The notes beneath the pieces were generated by a model. It had not been told where the DNA came from. It saw nothing but the letters and a program-made list of their open reading frames with translations, and ran no database searches. A stretch of DNA of 64,000 nucleotides from NCBI GenBank assembly GCA_947493585.1, contig CANLRI010000003.1, positions 124,001-188,000 of the forward strand. Reading direction: 5' to 3'. Every line of letters begins with the position of its first letter. Position 1 is the first letter of the stretch. Positions 40,399-49,452 of the stretch are shown here, piece by piece. The position numbers and the translations under genes were made by a program. The DNA is from an uncultured Planococcus sp. (GTDB lineage: Bacteria > Bacillota > Bacilli > Bacillales_A > Planococcaceae).

Positions 40399-41286
40399 TT
40401 ATACAGTCGTATCTTCCATGCGTTCGTTCCGTGCTTCCATTCTCTTCACCACATAAATACTGGCTTCATAAAGTCCCGCCATCGGAATCAAAACCAGCAG
40501 CTGGCTGAGAAAATCCGGTGGTGTGATCAAGGCTGAAACAATTGCTAAGCCAAGGTACGACCATTTACGGACTTTCTTCATCGATCCAGACGTCAAGACC
40601 CCGATGGATGACAAGAACAATGCCAAGATAGGCATTTCAAATAATAAGCCAAGCGGAATTGTGGTCATGATCAAGAAGTGGACATACTCGTTTGCCGAAA
40701 TCATTACATCAAAATTCGCTGCCCCGAGGCCAATCAGGAATTGATAGCTTAACGGGTTGACGATAAAATAGCCGAAAGCGACGCCGAATACAAACAATAA
40801 CAGCATGACCGGCGAATACAAGCCGAGAAATCTGGCTTCGGTTTCTTCCAGGCCAGGTTTGACGAATTGCCAAATGAAATGGATCAAAAACGGCAAAGAT
40901 AAACCAAGCGCCATCGTTGCAGAAATCGACGTGTAGAATTTTACGACTTCAAGCGGCCCTAAAATCACTAAATCATTGCCCTTCACCACGTAAGGAAACC
41001 AGAAATTCAGCGTGGAAAAAACGAGCAACAGGAAGAACAGGAAAACGACGGAGCTTTTGATCAATTGTTTTCGCAGATCTCCCAGATGATCGACTAGTGT
41101 CTCCACTCTGTCTTCCGGCTCTTCAGGGGGTTTTTGCCCCCCTCCCGGAGTCGGCTCTTTTGGCACGTCTCCGGTTTCATGTTCCGATCCGGAGTCGGCC
41201 TTCTGCTTTTCCTGTCCCGCCGGATCTTCTCTCGCCTTTTTCTTATGCAAGGGACTGATCAGATTGTTTTCTCCGTACGGATCCAT
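40399..41286 (-). CDS. tatC: Twin-arginine translocase subunit TatC, with N-terminal extension
   Basis: The receptor of the Tat pathway, which exports folded proteins. The 295-residue protein has six helices; LVDHLGDLRKQLIKSSV (about 64-80) is the conserved cytoplasmic start (usual HLxELRxR), and FEMPILALFLSSIGVL with the SALITPPD region are further signatures. Before these lies a 60-residue hydrophilic, proline/glutamate-rich tail not present in standard TatC. It is ten bases after tatA and last of a four-gene run beginning with a Tat-signal protein. ATG at 41286 after AAGGTGG. Confidence 0.94.
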   Translation of the reverse strand: MDPYGENNLISPLHKKKAREDPAGQEKQKADSGSEHETGDVPKEPTPGGGQKPPEEPEDRVETLVDHLGDLRKQLIKSSVVFLFFLLLVFSTLNFWFPYVVKGNDLVILGPLEVVKFYTSISATMALGLSLPFLIHFIWQFVKPGLEETEARFLGLYSPVMLLLFVFGVAFGYFIVNPLSYQFLIGLGAANFDVMISANEYVHFLIMTTIPLGLLFEMPILALFLSSIGVLTSGSMKKVRKWSYLGLAIVSALITPPDFLSQLLVLIPMAGLYEASIYVVKRMEARNERMEDTTV

Positions 41287-41296
41287 TTAACCACCT

Positions 41297-41524
41297 TCAT
41301 AAACTTTCGGTTTTATTCGTTTCTGCTGTTTCTTTTTTATCTTTTTTATCTTTGTCGTCTTCCTCGTCATCGTCCATCAGCCCTTTAGTCGAACGTTTGA
41401 ACTCTGCGAAAGTCTTACCGACGGCCCCACCAATTTCCGGCAATTTCTTAGGTCCGAAAATAATAAGTACAATGACCAAAATGATGATTAATCCTGGTAC
41501 GCCGATTGAAGCTATTCCACCCAT
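41297..41524 (-). CDS. tatA: Twin-arginine translocase subunit TatA/E
   Basis: A 75-residue pore-forming Tat subunit. One membrane helix (about 9-23), the hinge [22 protein letters not shown] with the invariant FGPKKLP, an amphipathic helix, then a tail of acidic and lysine residues. Gram-positive bacteria commonly have TatA-TatC systems without TatB, in which TatA does both jobs. ATG at 41524 after GAGGAGG. Lies 19 bases after the GMC dehydrogenase, so it belongs to the same transcript. Confidence 0.95.
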   Translation of the reverse strand: MGGIASIGVPGLIIILVIVLIIFGPKKLPEIGGAVGKTFAEFKRSTKGLMDDDEEDDKDKKDKKETAETNKTESL

Positions 41525-41543
41525 ATCTTTTCCTCCTCACGAA

Positions 41544-43256
41544 TTAGACTAACGAACCGCCATCTTTGCTGTATTTAATGACGCCCTCTGCACAACGATA
41601 CGCCAACGCACCCACAGTGCCCGTTGGGTTATAGCCGCCATTGTGCGCAAAGTTTCCGGCACCTACTACGAACAGGTTTTCCATATCCCAGTGTTGCAAG
41701 TAGTTGTTTACGACACTAGTTGCAGGGTCTCCACCCATGATGGTGCCGCCTGTATTATGCGTCGTCTGGTAAGGGACAATGTCATAATCAGAGATCGGCG
41801 ATCTCCCCACGACTGTTTTCGCGCCCATTTCCTCCATAATTTCAACTGCTTTTTCCGTAAGGTATTTGTGCAGCGCACGGTCCTGATCTGTAAAGTTATA
41901 AGTCAATTGCAGTAGTGGCACACCATAAACATCTTTATAAGTTTCGTCAAGCGACAAGTAATTGTCACGGTGTGGCATGGATGCGCCTTGCCCACCGACC
42001 GATAATGTACGCGTATAATTTTCAATGGAAGCTTTCTTGAAATCCGCTCCCCAAGAAGGAGTATCCGGAGGAAGTGGGTTTGAAGCAATCGGACGCGAGC
42101 CGGTTTGTGTCATGGAAATACTCGCCCCGTGGATAAAGTCAAGATCACTATGGTCAAAAGAATCACCATTGAAATCATCGATTGTCATACCAAGTGCGCC
42201 CGCTCCCATAAAGACGTTCATTTGATCATCGAAGAAGCCAGTCGCGCCCGGGAGAATTTGGTATGCATAGTTTTTCCCAAGTGAACCTTCCCCTGTCTCC
42301 GGATCATACATTTGCCCGATTTCCGAAACCATCAATAGTTTCGCGTTGTTCATTACGTAGCTTGTCAACACGACGACTTCCGCCGGCTGGATGAACTCTT
42401 CAAAGGTTACCGTATCAATGAAACGCACGCCTGTTACACGATCGCCTTCTTTCATTACCTCTACGACATTCGCATTAAAGCGGATGTCGTAGTTGCCAGT
42501 GGCACGAGCCGCTGGAACGACAGTTATTTCTGGTGATGTCTTGGCGCCGTACTCACAGCCGAAGCGCTCACAGAATCCGCAATATTGGCATGCAGCGATT
42601 TGCTGGCCATCCGGATTTTCATATGCTTCCGATAAGTTGGCAGAAGGCATCATGAATGGCGTATATCCAAGGTTGCTGGTTGCTGTTTCGAATTTCGACA
42701 GCAAAGGCGTCTTTTTCATCGGTGGCGTTGGATAATCCGAAGAACGTTTGCCCCAGAATGGGTTCTTGTCTTCCCCAGAAATACCTGCCGTTTTTTCGAA
42801 TTTATCGAAATACGGTTCCAGTTCATCATAAGTGATGCCCCAGTCCTGCAAAGTATACTCTGCAGGCAATTTATCCGCTCCGTATTTGGCATCAGTCATG
42901 GATTTAATTTCGAAATCATATGGCAAAAATCTCCAGTTTTGGCCGTTCCAGTGCGTCCCAGCGCCCCCAAGGCCTTCCCCTAGCAGGAATGAACCCAATT
43001 GACGCATCGGCAATGCCTTCTGATCTCTAGAGTTACGGAATGTAATCGTTTCTTTCGACAAATCTTGCATCAACTCATAACGGATCGCATAGCGGTATTC
43101 GTCATGGACCATGGAGTAATCTTCTGTCGAGCGCTCTTGCCCGCGCTCTAAGCCGACAACTTTTAGTCCTTCTTTTGCGCATTCGGCCGCAATGATTCCG
43201 CCGGTCCATCCGACGCCTACCGTTACTACATCTACTTTATCTAGCGTTGTCGCCAT
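41544..43256 (-). CDS. GMC-family FAD dehydrogenase, gluconate-2-dehydrogenase large-subunit type
   Basis: A 570-residue flavoprotein. VVTVGVGWTGG (about 9-19) is the FAD Rossmann loop and the C-terminal HNTGG..MGG with VVGAGNFAHNGGYNPTGT gives the FAD/active-site His-Asn pair. ACQYCGFCERFGC (about 222-234) has four clustered cysteines; relatives (FAD glucose dehydrogenase) bind a 3Fe-4S cluster there, which is likely here. It has no signal peptide, so it should be exported together with the Tat-signal small subunit encoded 19 bases upstream. The sugar or polyol substrate is unknown. Confidence 0.9.
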   Translation of the reverse strand: MATTLDKVDVVTVGVGWTGGIIAAECAKEGLKVVGLERGQERSTEDYSMVHDEYRYAIRYELMQDLSKETITFRNSRDQKALPMRQLGSFLLGEGLGGAGTHWNGQNWRFLPYDFEIKSMTDAKYGADKLPAEYTLQDWGITYDELEPYFDKFEKTAGISGEDKNPFWGKRSSDYPTPPMKKTPLLSKFETATSNLGYTPFMMPSANLSEAYENPDGQQIAACQYCGFCERFGCEYGAKTSPEITVVPAARATGNYDIRFNANVVEVMKEGDRVTGVRFIDTVTFEEFIQPAEVVVLTSYVMNNAKLLMVSEIGQMYDPETGEGSLGKNYAYQILPGATGFFDDQMNVFMGAGALGMTIDDFNGDSFDHSDLDFIHGASISMTQTGSRPIASNPLPPDTPSWGADFKKASIENYTRTLSVGGQGASMPHRDNYLSLDETYKDVYGVPLLQLTYNFTDQDRALHKYLTEKAVEIMEEMGAKTVVGRSPISDYDIVPYQTTHNTGGTIMGGDPATSVVNNYLQHWDMENLFVVGAGNFAHNGGYNPTGTVGALAYRCAEGVIKYSKDGGSLV

Positions 43257-43275
43257 ACGTACTCCCCCTTCTTAT

Positions 43276-44031
43276 TTAGCTCAGCATGTCTCCTACTGAA
43301 TGTGGATCGAATTCCACAAAGTCTTCACTTTCAATTTCGTTGATATAGGATGGACGGTGTCCCGGGAACCCTTTCATGCGCCATGCATCCATGTTCTGGT
43401 TGCCTCCGTAAATCGGATCTGCATAAGCCCCGTTTAATGTTGCTTGTCGCAAAAGGCGGAAAAAGAATTGAGCATTCGCTCCCTGCATATCTACTTCATC
43501 GTCTTGGAACGCTGTCAGTATTTCATCCATTTGTTCAGCTTCAAGATCGACAAAATTCGCTTCAAAACGGCCTTGGGCTTCCTGCTGCATTTTTTGAAGA
43601 CCTTGTCTGAATAGTTCATTGCGCTTCAAGCGGCTTTGATAGCCTTGAGTCGCTTCGCCTTCTTGAAATGGCGGCTGCATGTACTCACGTGAATTCTCAC
43701 CATAACTACCTGCCAACTGATGATCGATAAAAAATGGAATGCCAAGTCCGATTGCACCTGGTCCCAAATCGTCTTCCGGGAAAATACGTTCAGTCGCTTG
43801 CTGCAATACAGCAAACTCCTGTTGGTTCTTGAAAAATTGCAAGCCGCGTACCGATTCGGTCGTTTCTGTTCCGCCGCTTTGGCCGGCTTCGCCACCACTT
43901 GGAGCTGCCGTGTCCTGACGTGTATTTGCGCCAATTACCCCACCAATGATTCCTCCACCGACGAGAGCGCCTGCCGCAATCCCTGACGTTTTCAGGAAAT
44001 CGCGTCTGGAAACATTTTTCTTCTCTGCCAT
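43276..44031 (-). CDS. Gluconate 2-dehydrogenase subunit 3 family protein with Tat signal
   Basis: A 251-residue small subunit. VSRRDFLKTSGIAAGALVGGG (from about 7) is a complete twin-arginine signal: RRDFLK, then a hydrophobic stretch. The remaining protein matches the hitch-hiker subunit that carries a folded GMC dehydrogenase through Tat. First gene of the run subunit 3 - GMC - tatA - tatC. The usual third gene, a multiheme or diheme cytochrome c subunit, is absent nearby, so the electron acceptor is unclear. ATG at 44031 after GGAGG. Confidence 0.9.
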   Translation of the reverse strand: MAEKKNVSRRDFLKTSGIAAGALVGGGIIGGVIGANTRQDTAAPSGGEAGQSGGTETTESVRGLQFFKNQQEFAVLQQATERIFPEDDLGPGAIGLGIPFFIDHQLAGSYGENSREYMQPPFQEGEATQGYQSRLKRNELFRQGLQKMQQEAQGRFEANFVDLEAEQMDEILTAFQDDEVDMQGANAQFFFRLLRQATLNGAYADPIYGGNQNMDAWRMKGFPGHRPSYINEIESEDFVEFDPHSVGDMLS

Positions 44032-44157
44032 CTCATGCGCCTCCTTTAATAGGTATAAAAATTATAAATACTCAATAACTATACCCCACATTATATGCCT
44101 CCTAACTTCGATTTCAATAGATTTCTGACTATTCATTAAAAAAAAGACGTAATTAAC

Positions 44158-44188
44158 AAAAAAAAGCCCTTGCATAGGTGCAAGGGCT
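44158..44188 (-). terminator. Second terminator after the LysM-3D gene
   Basis: AGCCCTTGCA (44165-44174) pairs with TGCAAGGGCT (44179-44188) and a T-run follows. Distal member of a tandem pair. Confidence 0.88.
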
Positions 44189-44193
44189 GATAT

Positions 44194-44227
44194 AAAAAAA
44201 GGCCGAGGGGATGGTCACCTCGGCTTT
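44194..44227 (-). terminator. First terminator after the LysM-3D gene
   Basis: GGCCGAGG / CCTCGGCT arms around a nine-base loop with seven T on the minus strand, 17 bases after the stop codon. Confidence 0.88.
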
Positions 44228-44243
44228 GTAGCTTATAAAGATA

Positions 44244-45056
44244 TTAGTCTAGAACTTTGATTGTGATGTTTTTACGTCCCCAGTTCAAAGCTTCGCCTTG
44301 AGTTGGGATGAAGACGTCGATTTTGTTGCCTTTGATTGCTCCGCCAGTATCGCCAGCGATAGCTGTTCCGTATCCTTCAACCCATACTTTTGAACCGAGT
44401 GGGATAACGGATGGATCAACTGCGATAACTTTTTGGTTCGGGTTCGCACGCAAGTCGATTCCAGTTGCTGTTGTACCTGAGCAGCCTGCGCAATAAGCTG
44501 TGTAAGCTGTTGCGGATACTGTCATTTCTTTACCTGATTGTGTAGAAGCTGCTGCTGGTTTAGCTGCTGCTGGTGCACTTGCGGGTGATGGTGCTGCTTG
44601 AGTTGATTTTGGTGCTTCTTTAGCCGGAGCTTTTGCTGCCGGTGCAGGTGCTGCCGCTTTTGCCGCTGCGCCTTTAACTGCGAATTCTTGTCCAGGGTAG
44701 ATCGTGTGGCCGGAGATGTTGTTCCAGCTCATCAATTGATCCAATGAGATTCCGTGAGCGGAAGCGATCTTGAACAAAGTGTCGCCGCTTTTAACTGTAT
44801 AGGTAGATGATGAGTTCGTTGATTTCTTAGATGCCTGTTCTTTTCCTTCAACCGAAAGCGTTTCGTTCGGGAAGATCAAATCAGAAGATAAGTCATTCCA
44901 GTTTTTAAGGTTTTGCACTGAAACGTTCTTTTCTTGTGAGATTCCCCAAAGAGTGTCACCTGATTGGACTGTATACGATGAATTGGCGCTTGCTGTCGTT
45001 GCTGCGCCTACACTTAATGCTGCGATGGCCGTTAGTGTAACGATTTGCTTTTTCAT
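44244..45056 (-). CDS. Secreted LysM-3D domain cell-wall protein (YocH-like)
   Basis: A 270-residue secreted protein: signal peptide with cleavage near ASA-N25, two LysM repeats (about 27-70 and 83-126, each YTVxSGDTL), an alanine/proline-rich linker, then a 3D domain (about 180-270) named for its conserved aspartates, with TAYTAYCAGCSG, DLRANPNQKVIAVDPSVIPLGSKVWVEG and GDTGGAIKG. YocH of Bacillus is a muropeptide-releasing autolysin; 3D domains resemble lytic transglycosylase MltA. ATG after GGAGGAAT. Codon use and alanine content are consistent with high secretion. Confidence 0.9.
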   Translation of the reverse strand: MKKQIVTLTAIAALSVGAATTASANSSYTVQSGDTLWGISQEKNVSVQNLKNWNDLSSDLIFPNETLSVEGKEQASKKSTNSSSTYTVKSGDTLFKIASAHGISLDQLMSWNNISGHTIYPGQEFAVKGAAAKAAAPAPAAKAPAKEAPKSTQAAPSPASAPAAAKPAAASTQSGKEMTVSATAYTAYCAGCSGTTATGIDLRANPNQKVIAVDPSVIPLGSKVWVEGYGTAIAGDTGGAIKGNKIDVFIPTQGEALNWGRKNITIKVLD

Positions 45057-45355
45057 AATTGAAATTCCTCCTTTTCACTAACACAAGACACAGCTTAACA
45101 CGTGCGCATTGCAAGAACATGACAGGACGACAGTTCAAACTTAACAATTACATTACGGCATTCTTTTAAATATGACAGGCTGTAATAAATCAGAACATTC
45201 TTTCTCCTAAGTCGATATAAGGTCTTTTTGCCCCTCTCCTCTTTTTTTCTTCTATTAATAACGTTAGGATGGATTAGCCTCCCTTTGTTGGGGAATAACT
45301 AATTACAGCTTTATTCATCTGGGAAAGCATAGCTTTCAGTTTAGGAGGAACTCAT
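45057..45355. other. Divergent promoter region, no assigned elements
   Basis: About 300 bases between the divergent LysM-3D and BCCT genes. I find a TGTAAT-TGTTAA pair (minus strand, near 45140) resembling a WalR half-site but with the wrong spacing, and GGGGAAT near 45290 that could be a sigma-B -10 with no convincing -35. No ORF or hairpin stands out. Confidence 0.5.
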
Positions 45356-46861
45356 TTGAAAAATGTCACGATCGTTTTTTGGATTTCGATCGCCATCTGC
45401 CTGGCCATGGTCGCCTGGGGATTTTTCGTGCCTGAAAACTTCCAAGCGCAGACAGGTGCGCTCACTTCCTGGATTTCATCCACTTTCGGCTGGTATTATC
45501 TAGCTTCCGTTTTTGTTATCCTCATCTTTTGCCTTTATTTGATTTTTTCGAGGTTTTCCAATATCAAGCTCGGAAAAGCCGGCGACGAGCCGGAATTCAG
45601 CCTGATTTCCTGGTTCGCGATGTTGTTTTCTGCCGGAATGGGCATGGGGCTCGTTTTTTGGACGACCGCCGAGCCCATTTCACACGCCTTTATCAGCGCA
45701 CCGCGTTCTGAATTGGGTTCTGATGAAGCCGTCAAGGAAGCGATGCAGTTTTCGTTTTTCCATTGGGGTATTCACGCTTGGGCAATCTATGGGCTTGTGG
45801 CTTTATCGCTCGCTTATGCGAAATTCCATAATGGTTCACCCGGCCTGATCAGCGCGACACTCATTCCGCTGTTCGGGAAAAAGCGCATGAGCGGCTGGTT
45901 AGGCAAACTGATCGATACGCTCGCCGTCTTCGCGACGGTCATCGGCGTCGCTTCTACGCTTGGCTTCGGCTCCGCGCAAATAAACGAAGGGTTGTCTTTC
46001 CTGTTCGGCACACCGAATACCTTTGCCTTTCAATTATTGATCCTTGCCGTCGCCACCATATTGTTCATCATTTCTGCATGGTCCGGCATCGGGCGGGGCA
46101 TCAAGTATTTGAGTAACATCAATATGGTGCTGGCATTCATCTTGCTCGCCATGCTGCTGATTGTTGGCCCAACGCTCTACATTATGAATATGTTTACAGA
46201 TGCACTCGGCGGCTATTTCGCCAACTTCCTGTCGATGAGCTTCAATTTGGAACCGCTGAACACAGACCGCCGCGCCTGGGTGGATGGCTGGACAGTCTTT
46301 TACTGGGCATGGTGGGTGTCTTGGGCACCATTTGTCGGCATTTTCATCGCTCGTATCTCAAGAGGGCGCACGGTCCGGGAATTCATGCTTGGCGTCCTTG
46401 TCGTTCCGTCACTCGTTTGCTTTATTTTCTTCTCAGTGTTCGGGGCTTCTGCTTTGGACTTGGAACAAAAAGGCGTTGACAAGATTTCCGAATACAGTTT
46501 GGAAACCGCCACATTCGGCGTCCTGCAACATTACCCGCTCGGTACTGTCATGTCGATTCTGACTTTGTTCGTGGTCGCTATCTTCTTCATCACTTCTGCC
46601 GACTCCGCGACATTCGTGCTCGGCATGCAGACAACCGGCGGCTTATTGAATCCGCCCAACTTGGTGAAAATCTCTTGGGGATTGATTCAGTCAGCTGTTG
46701 CTGCCATCGTCGTTTACAGCGGCGGAACACAAGGCTTACAGAATTCATTGATCATCGCTGCCTTGCCGTTCTCGATCGTCGTCCTGCTGATGGGGGCCGC
46801 GTTCTTGAAAGCGGCCAGCCAAGACCCCGTAGCAGTGAAGCAGAAAAAACATCCCTTGTGA
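45356..46861 (+). CDS. BCCT-family betaine/carnitine/choline transporter
   Basis: A 501-residue secondary transporter with 12 membrane helices, importing glycine betaine or related osmolytes with Na+. The tryptophan-rich signature FYWAWWVSWAPFVGIFIARISRGR (about 310-333) forms the aromatic substrate box with GMGLVFWTTAEP (about 97-108) as the unwound helix. Start is TTG at 45356 after TAGGAGGA; no ATG is suitably placed. Closest functional class is Bacillus OpuD; single substrate cannot be named. A hairpin shared with yumC ends the gene. Confidence 0.93.
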   Translation: MKNVTIVFWISIAICLAMVAWGFFVPENFQAQTGALTSWISSTFGWYYLASVFVILIFCLYLIFSRFSNIKLGKAGDEPEFSLISWFAMLFSAGMGMGLVFWTTAEPISHAFISAPRSELGSDEAVKEAMQFSFFHWGIHAWAIYGLVALSLAYAKFHNGSPGLISATLIPLFGKKRMSGWLGKLIDTLAVFATVIGVASTLGFGSAQINEGLSFLFGTPNTFAFQLLILAVATILFIISAWSGIGRGIKYLSNINMVLAFILLAMLLIVGPTLYIMNMFTDALGGYFANFLSMSFNLEPLNTDRRAWVDGWTVFYWAWWVSWAPFVGIFIARISRGRTVREFMLGVLVVPSLVCFIFFSVFGASALDLEQKGVDKISEYSLETATFGVLQHYPLGTVMSILTLFVVAIFFITSADSATFVLGMQTTGGLLNPPNLVKISWGLIQSAVAAIVVYSGGTQGLQNSLIIAALPFSIVVLLMGAAFLKAASQDPVAVKQKKHPL

Positions 46862-46870
46862 TGGAACACA

Positions 46871-46911
46871 AAAATGCCCGGCAAGCTGAATCAGCTTGCC
46901 GGGCATTTTTC
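46871..46911. terminator. Bidirectional terminator between the BCCT and reductase genes
   Basis: AAAATGCCCGGCAAGCTGA and its complement pair along 18 bases around a short loop; A/T runs flank both sides. Confidence 0.95.
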
Positions 46912-46916
46912 GTTGG

Positions 46917-47903
46917 TTATTTAAATACACTCGTGCTATGCAAAGGCTGTACTCTGGATTTCGGATCCAAGTAAGATTTCGCATTATTGATGGCGGTCGG
47001 TGCTTCACCGAAGCCGACAGCGATCAATTTCACTTTTCCTTCGTAGGTGGCAATGTCGCCAGCTGCATAGATGCCCGGTACGTTCGTTTCCATTTTGGAG
47101 TTGACGATGACCGAGTTCTTCTCCATCTCGAGGCCCCATTCCTTGATCGGGCCGAGTGATGTAATATTGCCATAGTTGACGACGACGTGGTCGACTTCCA
47201 GGCGCTCTTCGTTGCCTTCTTTGTCTTCCAGCACAAGTTCACGGATTTCGCCGTTGTCGCCGACCAGTTCCTTGACGTTGAAAGGCTTCTTCACTTCCAC
47301 TGTCGACTGCATCATCGTATCGATATTCGCTTCATGCGCCGTCATTTTCTCGCGGCGATGGCTCAAAGTCACTTGCGAAGCCACGTTCTCAAGCATCATC
47401 GCCCAGTCAACCGCAGAGTCGCCTCCACCGAGGACTACGACTTTTTTATCGCTGAACAAAGTCAAATCTTTCACGCCGTAATGCAAAGTCTTGCCTTCGA
47501 ATTGTTCAGCGCCATCGACTGCCAATTTGCGCGGGTGGAAAGCCCCGACGCCAGCCGTTAAAAGAATCGCTTTCGAGTAATGTGTGCCTTTGTCCGTCGT
47601 GATAACAAAATGCTCGTCTTCACGTTCGACAGATGCCACGGTCTCTTCCAGGCAAATCTCCGGATCGCCGTATTTGGCCTGCTCGACCAAATTATCCACC
47701 AAGTCTTTTGCCAGCACTTTCGGGAAGCCGCCGATATCATAAATGAATTTATCCGGATACAATTCCATCAATTGCCCGCCGAGCTGCGGAAGGCTGTCCA
47801 GCACTTTCACTTTCATTTTGCGCATGCCGCCGTAAAACGAAGCGAACAAGCCGGTTGGGCCGCCGCCGATGATTGTAATATCGAAGATTTCACGTTCTTC
47901 CAT
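46917..47903 (-). CDS. Ferredoxin/flavodoxin-NADP+ reductase, thioredoxin-reductase-like (YumC)
   Basis: A 328-residue FAD enzyme related to thioredoxin reductase but without a CxxC disulfide. IIGGGPTGLFASFYGGMR (about 10-27) binds FAD, VVVLGGGDSAVDWA (about 158-171) binds NADPH, and NVPGIYAAGDIA near the C-terminus is the second FAD motif. Matches Bacillus YumC, which transfers electrons between NADPH and ferredoxin or flavodoxin. I start at ATG 47903, eight bases after AGGAGTG. Convergent with the BCCT gene. Confidence 0.93.
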   Translation of the reverse strand: MEEREIFDITIIGGGPTGLFASFYGGMRKMKVKVLDSLPQLGGQLMELYPDKFIYDIGGFPKVLAKDLVDNLVEQAKYGDPEICLEETVASVEREDEHFVITTDKGTHYSKAILLTAGVGAFHPRKLAVDGAEQFEGKTLHYGVKDLTLFSDKKVVVLGGGDSAVDWAMMLENVASQVTLSHRREKMTAHEANIDTMMQSTVEVKKPFNVKELVGDNGEIRELVLEDKEGNEERLEVDHVVVNYGNITSLGPIKEWGLEMEKNSVIVNSKMETNVPGIYAAGDIATYEGKVKLIAVGFGEAPTAINNAKSYLDPKSRVQPLHSTSVFK

Positions 47904-48058
47904 TTCCAACACTCCTAATCTGATCAATATATCCATCCTACCACATCTATATAGGGTCTCCGCCATTGGACTTATGGCGGAAATCCGAAACAAGCATTTC
48001 CATCCCCTCTATTCTATCGTAAACTGAAACAAGGAACCAAATGGAAAGGATGATAAAT

Positions 48059-48850
48059 GTGGATCTTGGATTAAAAGAGAAAGTAGTTGTCGTCATGGCT
48101 TCCAGTAAAGGGCTCGGCAAAGCATCCGCCTTGGAATTCGCTAAAGAAGGGGCGATTGTCATTGTCTCAAGCCGCAGTGAGGATTCAGCAAGCGCAGCTG
48201 CTGAAGAAATCCGCAGCACAAGCAAAAACGAACACGTCCACGCATTCTCGTGCGATATGTCAAAAGCTCAAGACATCCAGCAATTATTCCATAAAGTCAA
48301 CGAACAGTTCGGGCGCATCGATGTGCTCGTCAACAACACCGGCGGCCCAAAAGCAGGCGGCTTCGACAATATGAGTGACGACGATTGGTATGCAGCATTC
48401 GACCAAAACTTATTGAGTTATATCCGCACATGCCGTGAAGTGCTTCCTTATATGAAAGAACAGCAATTCGGCCGCATCATCAATATCTCATCTTCTTCGA
48501 CAAAAGAAGTAATCGATGGCTTGATCTTATCGAATACGATGCGCGCAGGCATGGTCGGCTTCGCAAAAACACTTGCCCGGGAAGTAGCCGGCGACAATAT
48601 TATGGTCAACACTGTAGGTCCCGGCAAAATTTCAACGGGCCGCATCGCGGAATTGAACGAAGCAGCGGCTAAACGACAAGGTATTACAGCAGACGAAGTG
48701 TTGAAGAATACGGAAGCTCAGATTCCAACTGGCCGCTTGGGCGAACCCGCTGAATTCGCCCGCACCGTCGTCTTTTTAGCTTCTGCTGCCAATTCGTATG
48801 TTACTGGGCAATCCATCGTCGTCGACGGCGGATTCCTGAAAGCGCTATAA
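48059..48850 (+). CDS. SDR-family oxidoreductase
   Basis: A 263-residue short-chain dehydrogenase. ASSKGLGKASA (about 13-23) replaces the usual TGxxxGIG with ASSKGLG, as in the 3-oxoacyl-ACP-reductase-like YkvO group; NNTGGP, SSSSTKEV and the position of the catalytic Tyr are unusual: the YxxxK segment reads SNTMRAGM, so Y and K are replaced. Active site is therefore atypical and the enzyme may be non-canonical or inactive. Start chosen is GTG 48059, eight bases after AAAGGA, giving the family-like MDLGLK. Confidence 0.86.
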   Translation: MDLGLKEKVVVVMASSKGLGKASALEFAKEGAIVIVSSRSEDSASAAAEEIRSTSKNEHVHAFSCDMSKAQDIQQLFHKVNEQFGRIDVLVNNTGGPKAGGFDNMSDDDWYAAFDQNLLSYIRTCREVLPYMKEQQFGRIINISSSSTKEVIDGLILSNTMRAGMVGFAKTLAREVAGDNIMVNTVGPGKISTGRIAELNEAAAKRQGITADEVLKNTEAQIPTGRLGEPAEFARTVVFLASAANSYVTGQSIVVDGGFLKAL

Positions 48851-48925
48851 GCCCCTTATCAGTAGGCAGTCGAACCAAAAGCCGATATACTAAGGGATGA
48901 ACCAATTGAAAAGGAGATGTTAGTT

Positions 48926-49366
48926 ATGGCGAAAAAAGGCCACATGCACATGGAAAACGGCGAAGTAATCGAATTCGACCTTTTCCCGAACGAAGCACCG
49001 AACACAGTAGCAAACTTTGAGGAACTTGCAAACTCTGGATTCTATAACGGCGTTGTTTTCCACCGCGTTATCCCAGGTTTCGTTTCCCAAGGCGGCGACC
49101 CAACCGGAACTGGCATGGGCGGCAGCGGCAAAACGATCAAATGTGAAACAGAAGGCAACCCGCATAAACACCAGCCAGGCAGCCTCTCTATGGCACATGC
49201 CGGCAAAGACACTGGATCTAGCCAGTTCTTTATCGTCCATGATTCACAGCCGCATCTTGACGGCGTGCACACAGTATTCGGCCAAGTAACAAAAGGCCTT
49301 GAAACTGCAAAAGCTATGAAAAACGGCGACAAAATGGAGAAAGTCCACGTCTTTGACGCTGAATAA
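48926..49366 (+). CDS. ppiB: Peptidyl-prolyl cis-trans isomerase, cyclophilin type (PpiB)
   Basis: A 146-residue cytoplasmic cyclophilin that speeds proline isomerisation in protein folding. [19 protein letters not shown] (about 51-69) contains the catalytic arginine and the cyclosporin-site residues; [19 protein letters not shown] (about 90-108) and VFGQV follow. The ATG at 48926 is nine bases after AAGGAG; an ATG three codons earlier is too close to it. Own terminator; then the composite repeat begins. Confidence 0.95.
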   Translation: MAKKGHMHMENGEVIEFDLFPNEAPNTVANFEELANSGFYNGVVFHRVIPGFVSQGGDPTGTGMGGSGKTIKCETEGNPHKHQPGSLSMAHAGKDTGSSQFFIVHDSQPHLDGVHTVFGQVTKGLETAKAMKNGDKMEKVHVFDAE

Positions 49367-49374
49367 TCCATTAT

Positions 49375-49404
49375 AAAAAACGTGCCCCTGCGGCACGTTT
49401 TTTT
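49375..49404 (+). terminator. Terminator of ppiB
   Basis: CGTGCC / GGCACG plus A/T extension around CCTG-like loop, then seven T residues. Confidence 0.92.
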
Positions 49405-49452
49405 GTTTTGCTGGAATTTAGGGAGATAATAAAAGATTAAATAATTAGAGAT

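Noticed and set aside
45057..45355. WalR box upstream of the LysM-3D gene and a sigma-B promoter for the BCCT gene
   Set aside because: The two WalR half-sites are adjacent instead of five bases apart, and no -35 fits the sigma-B -10-like GGGGAAT.
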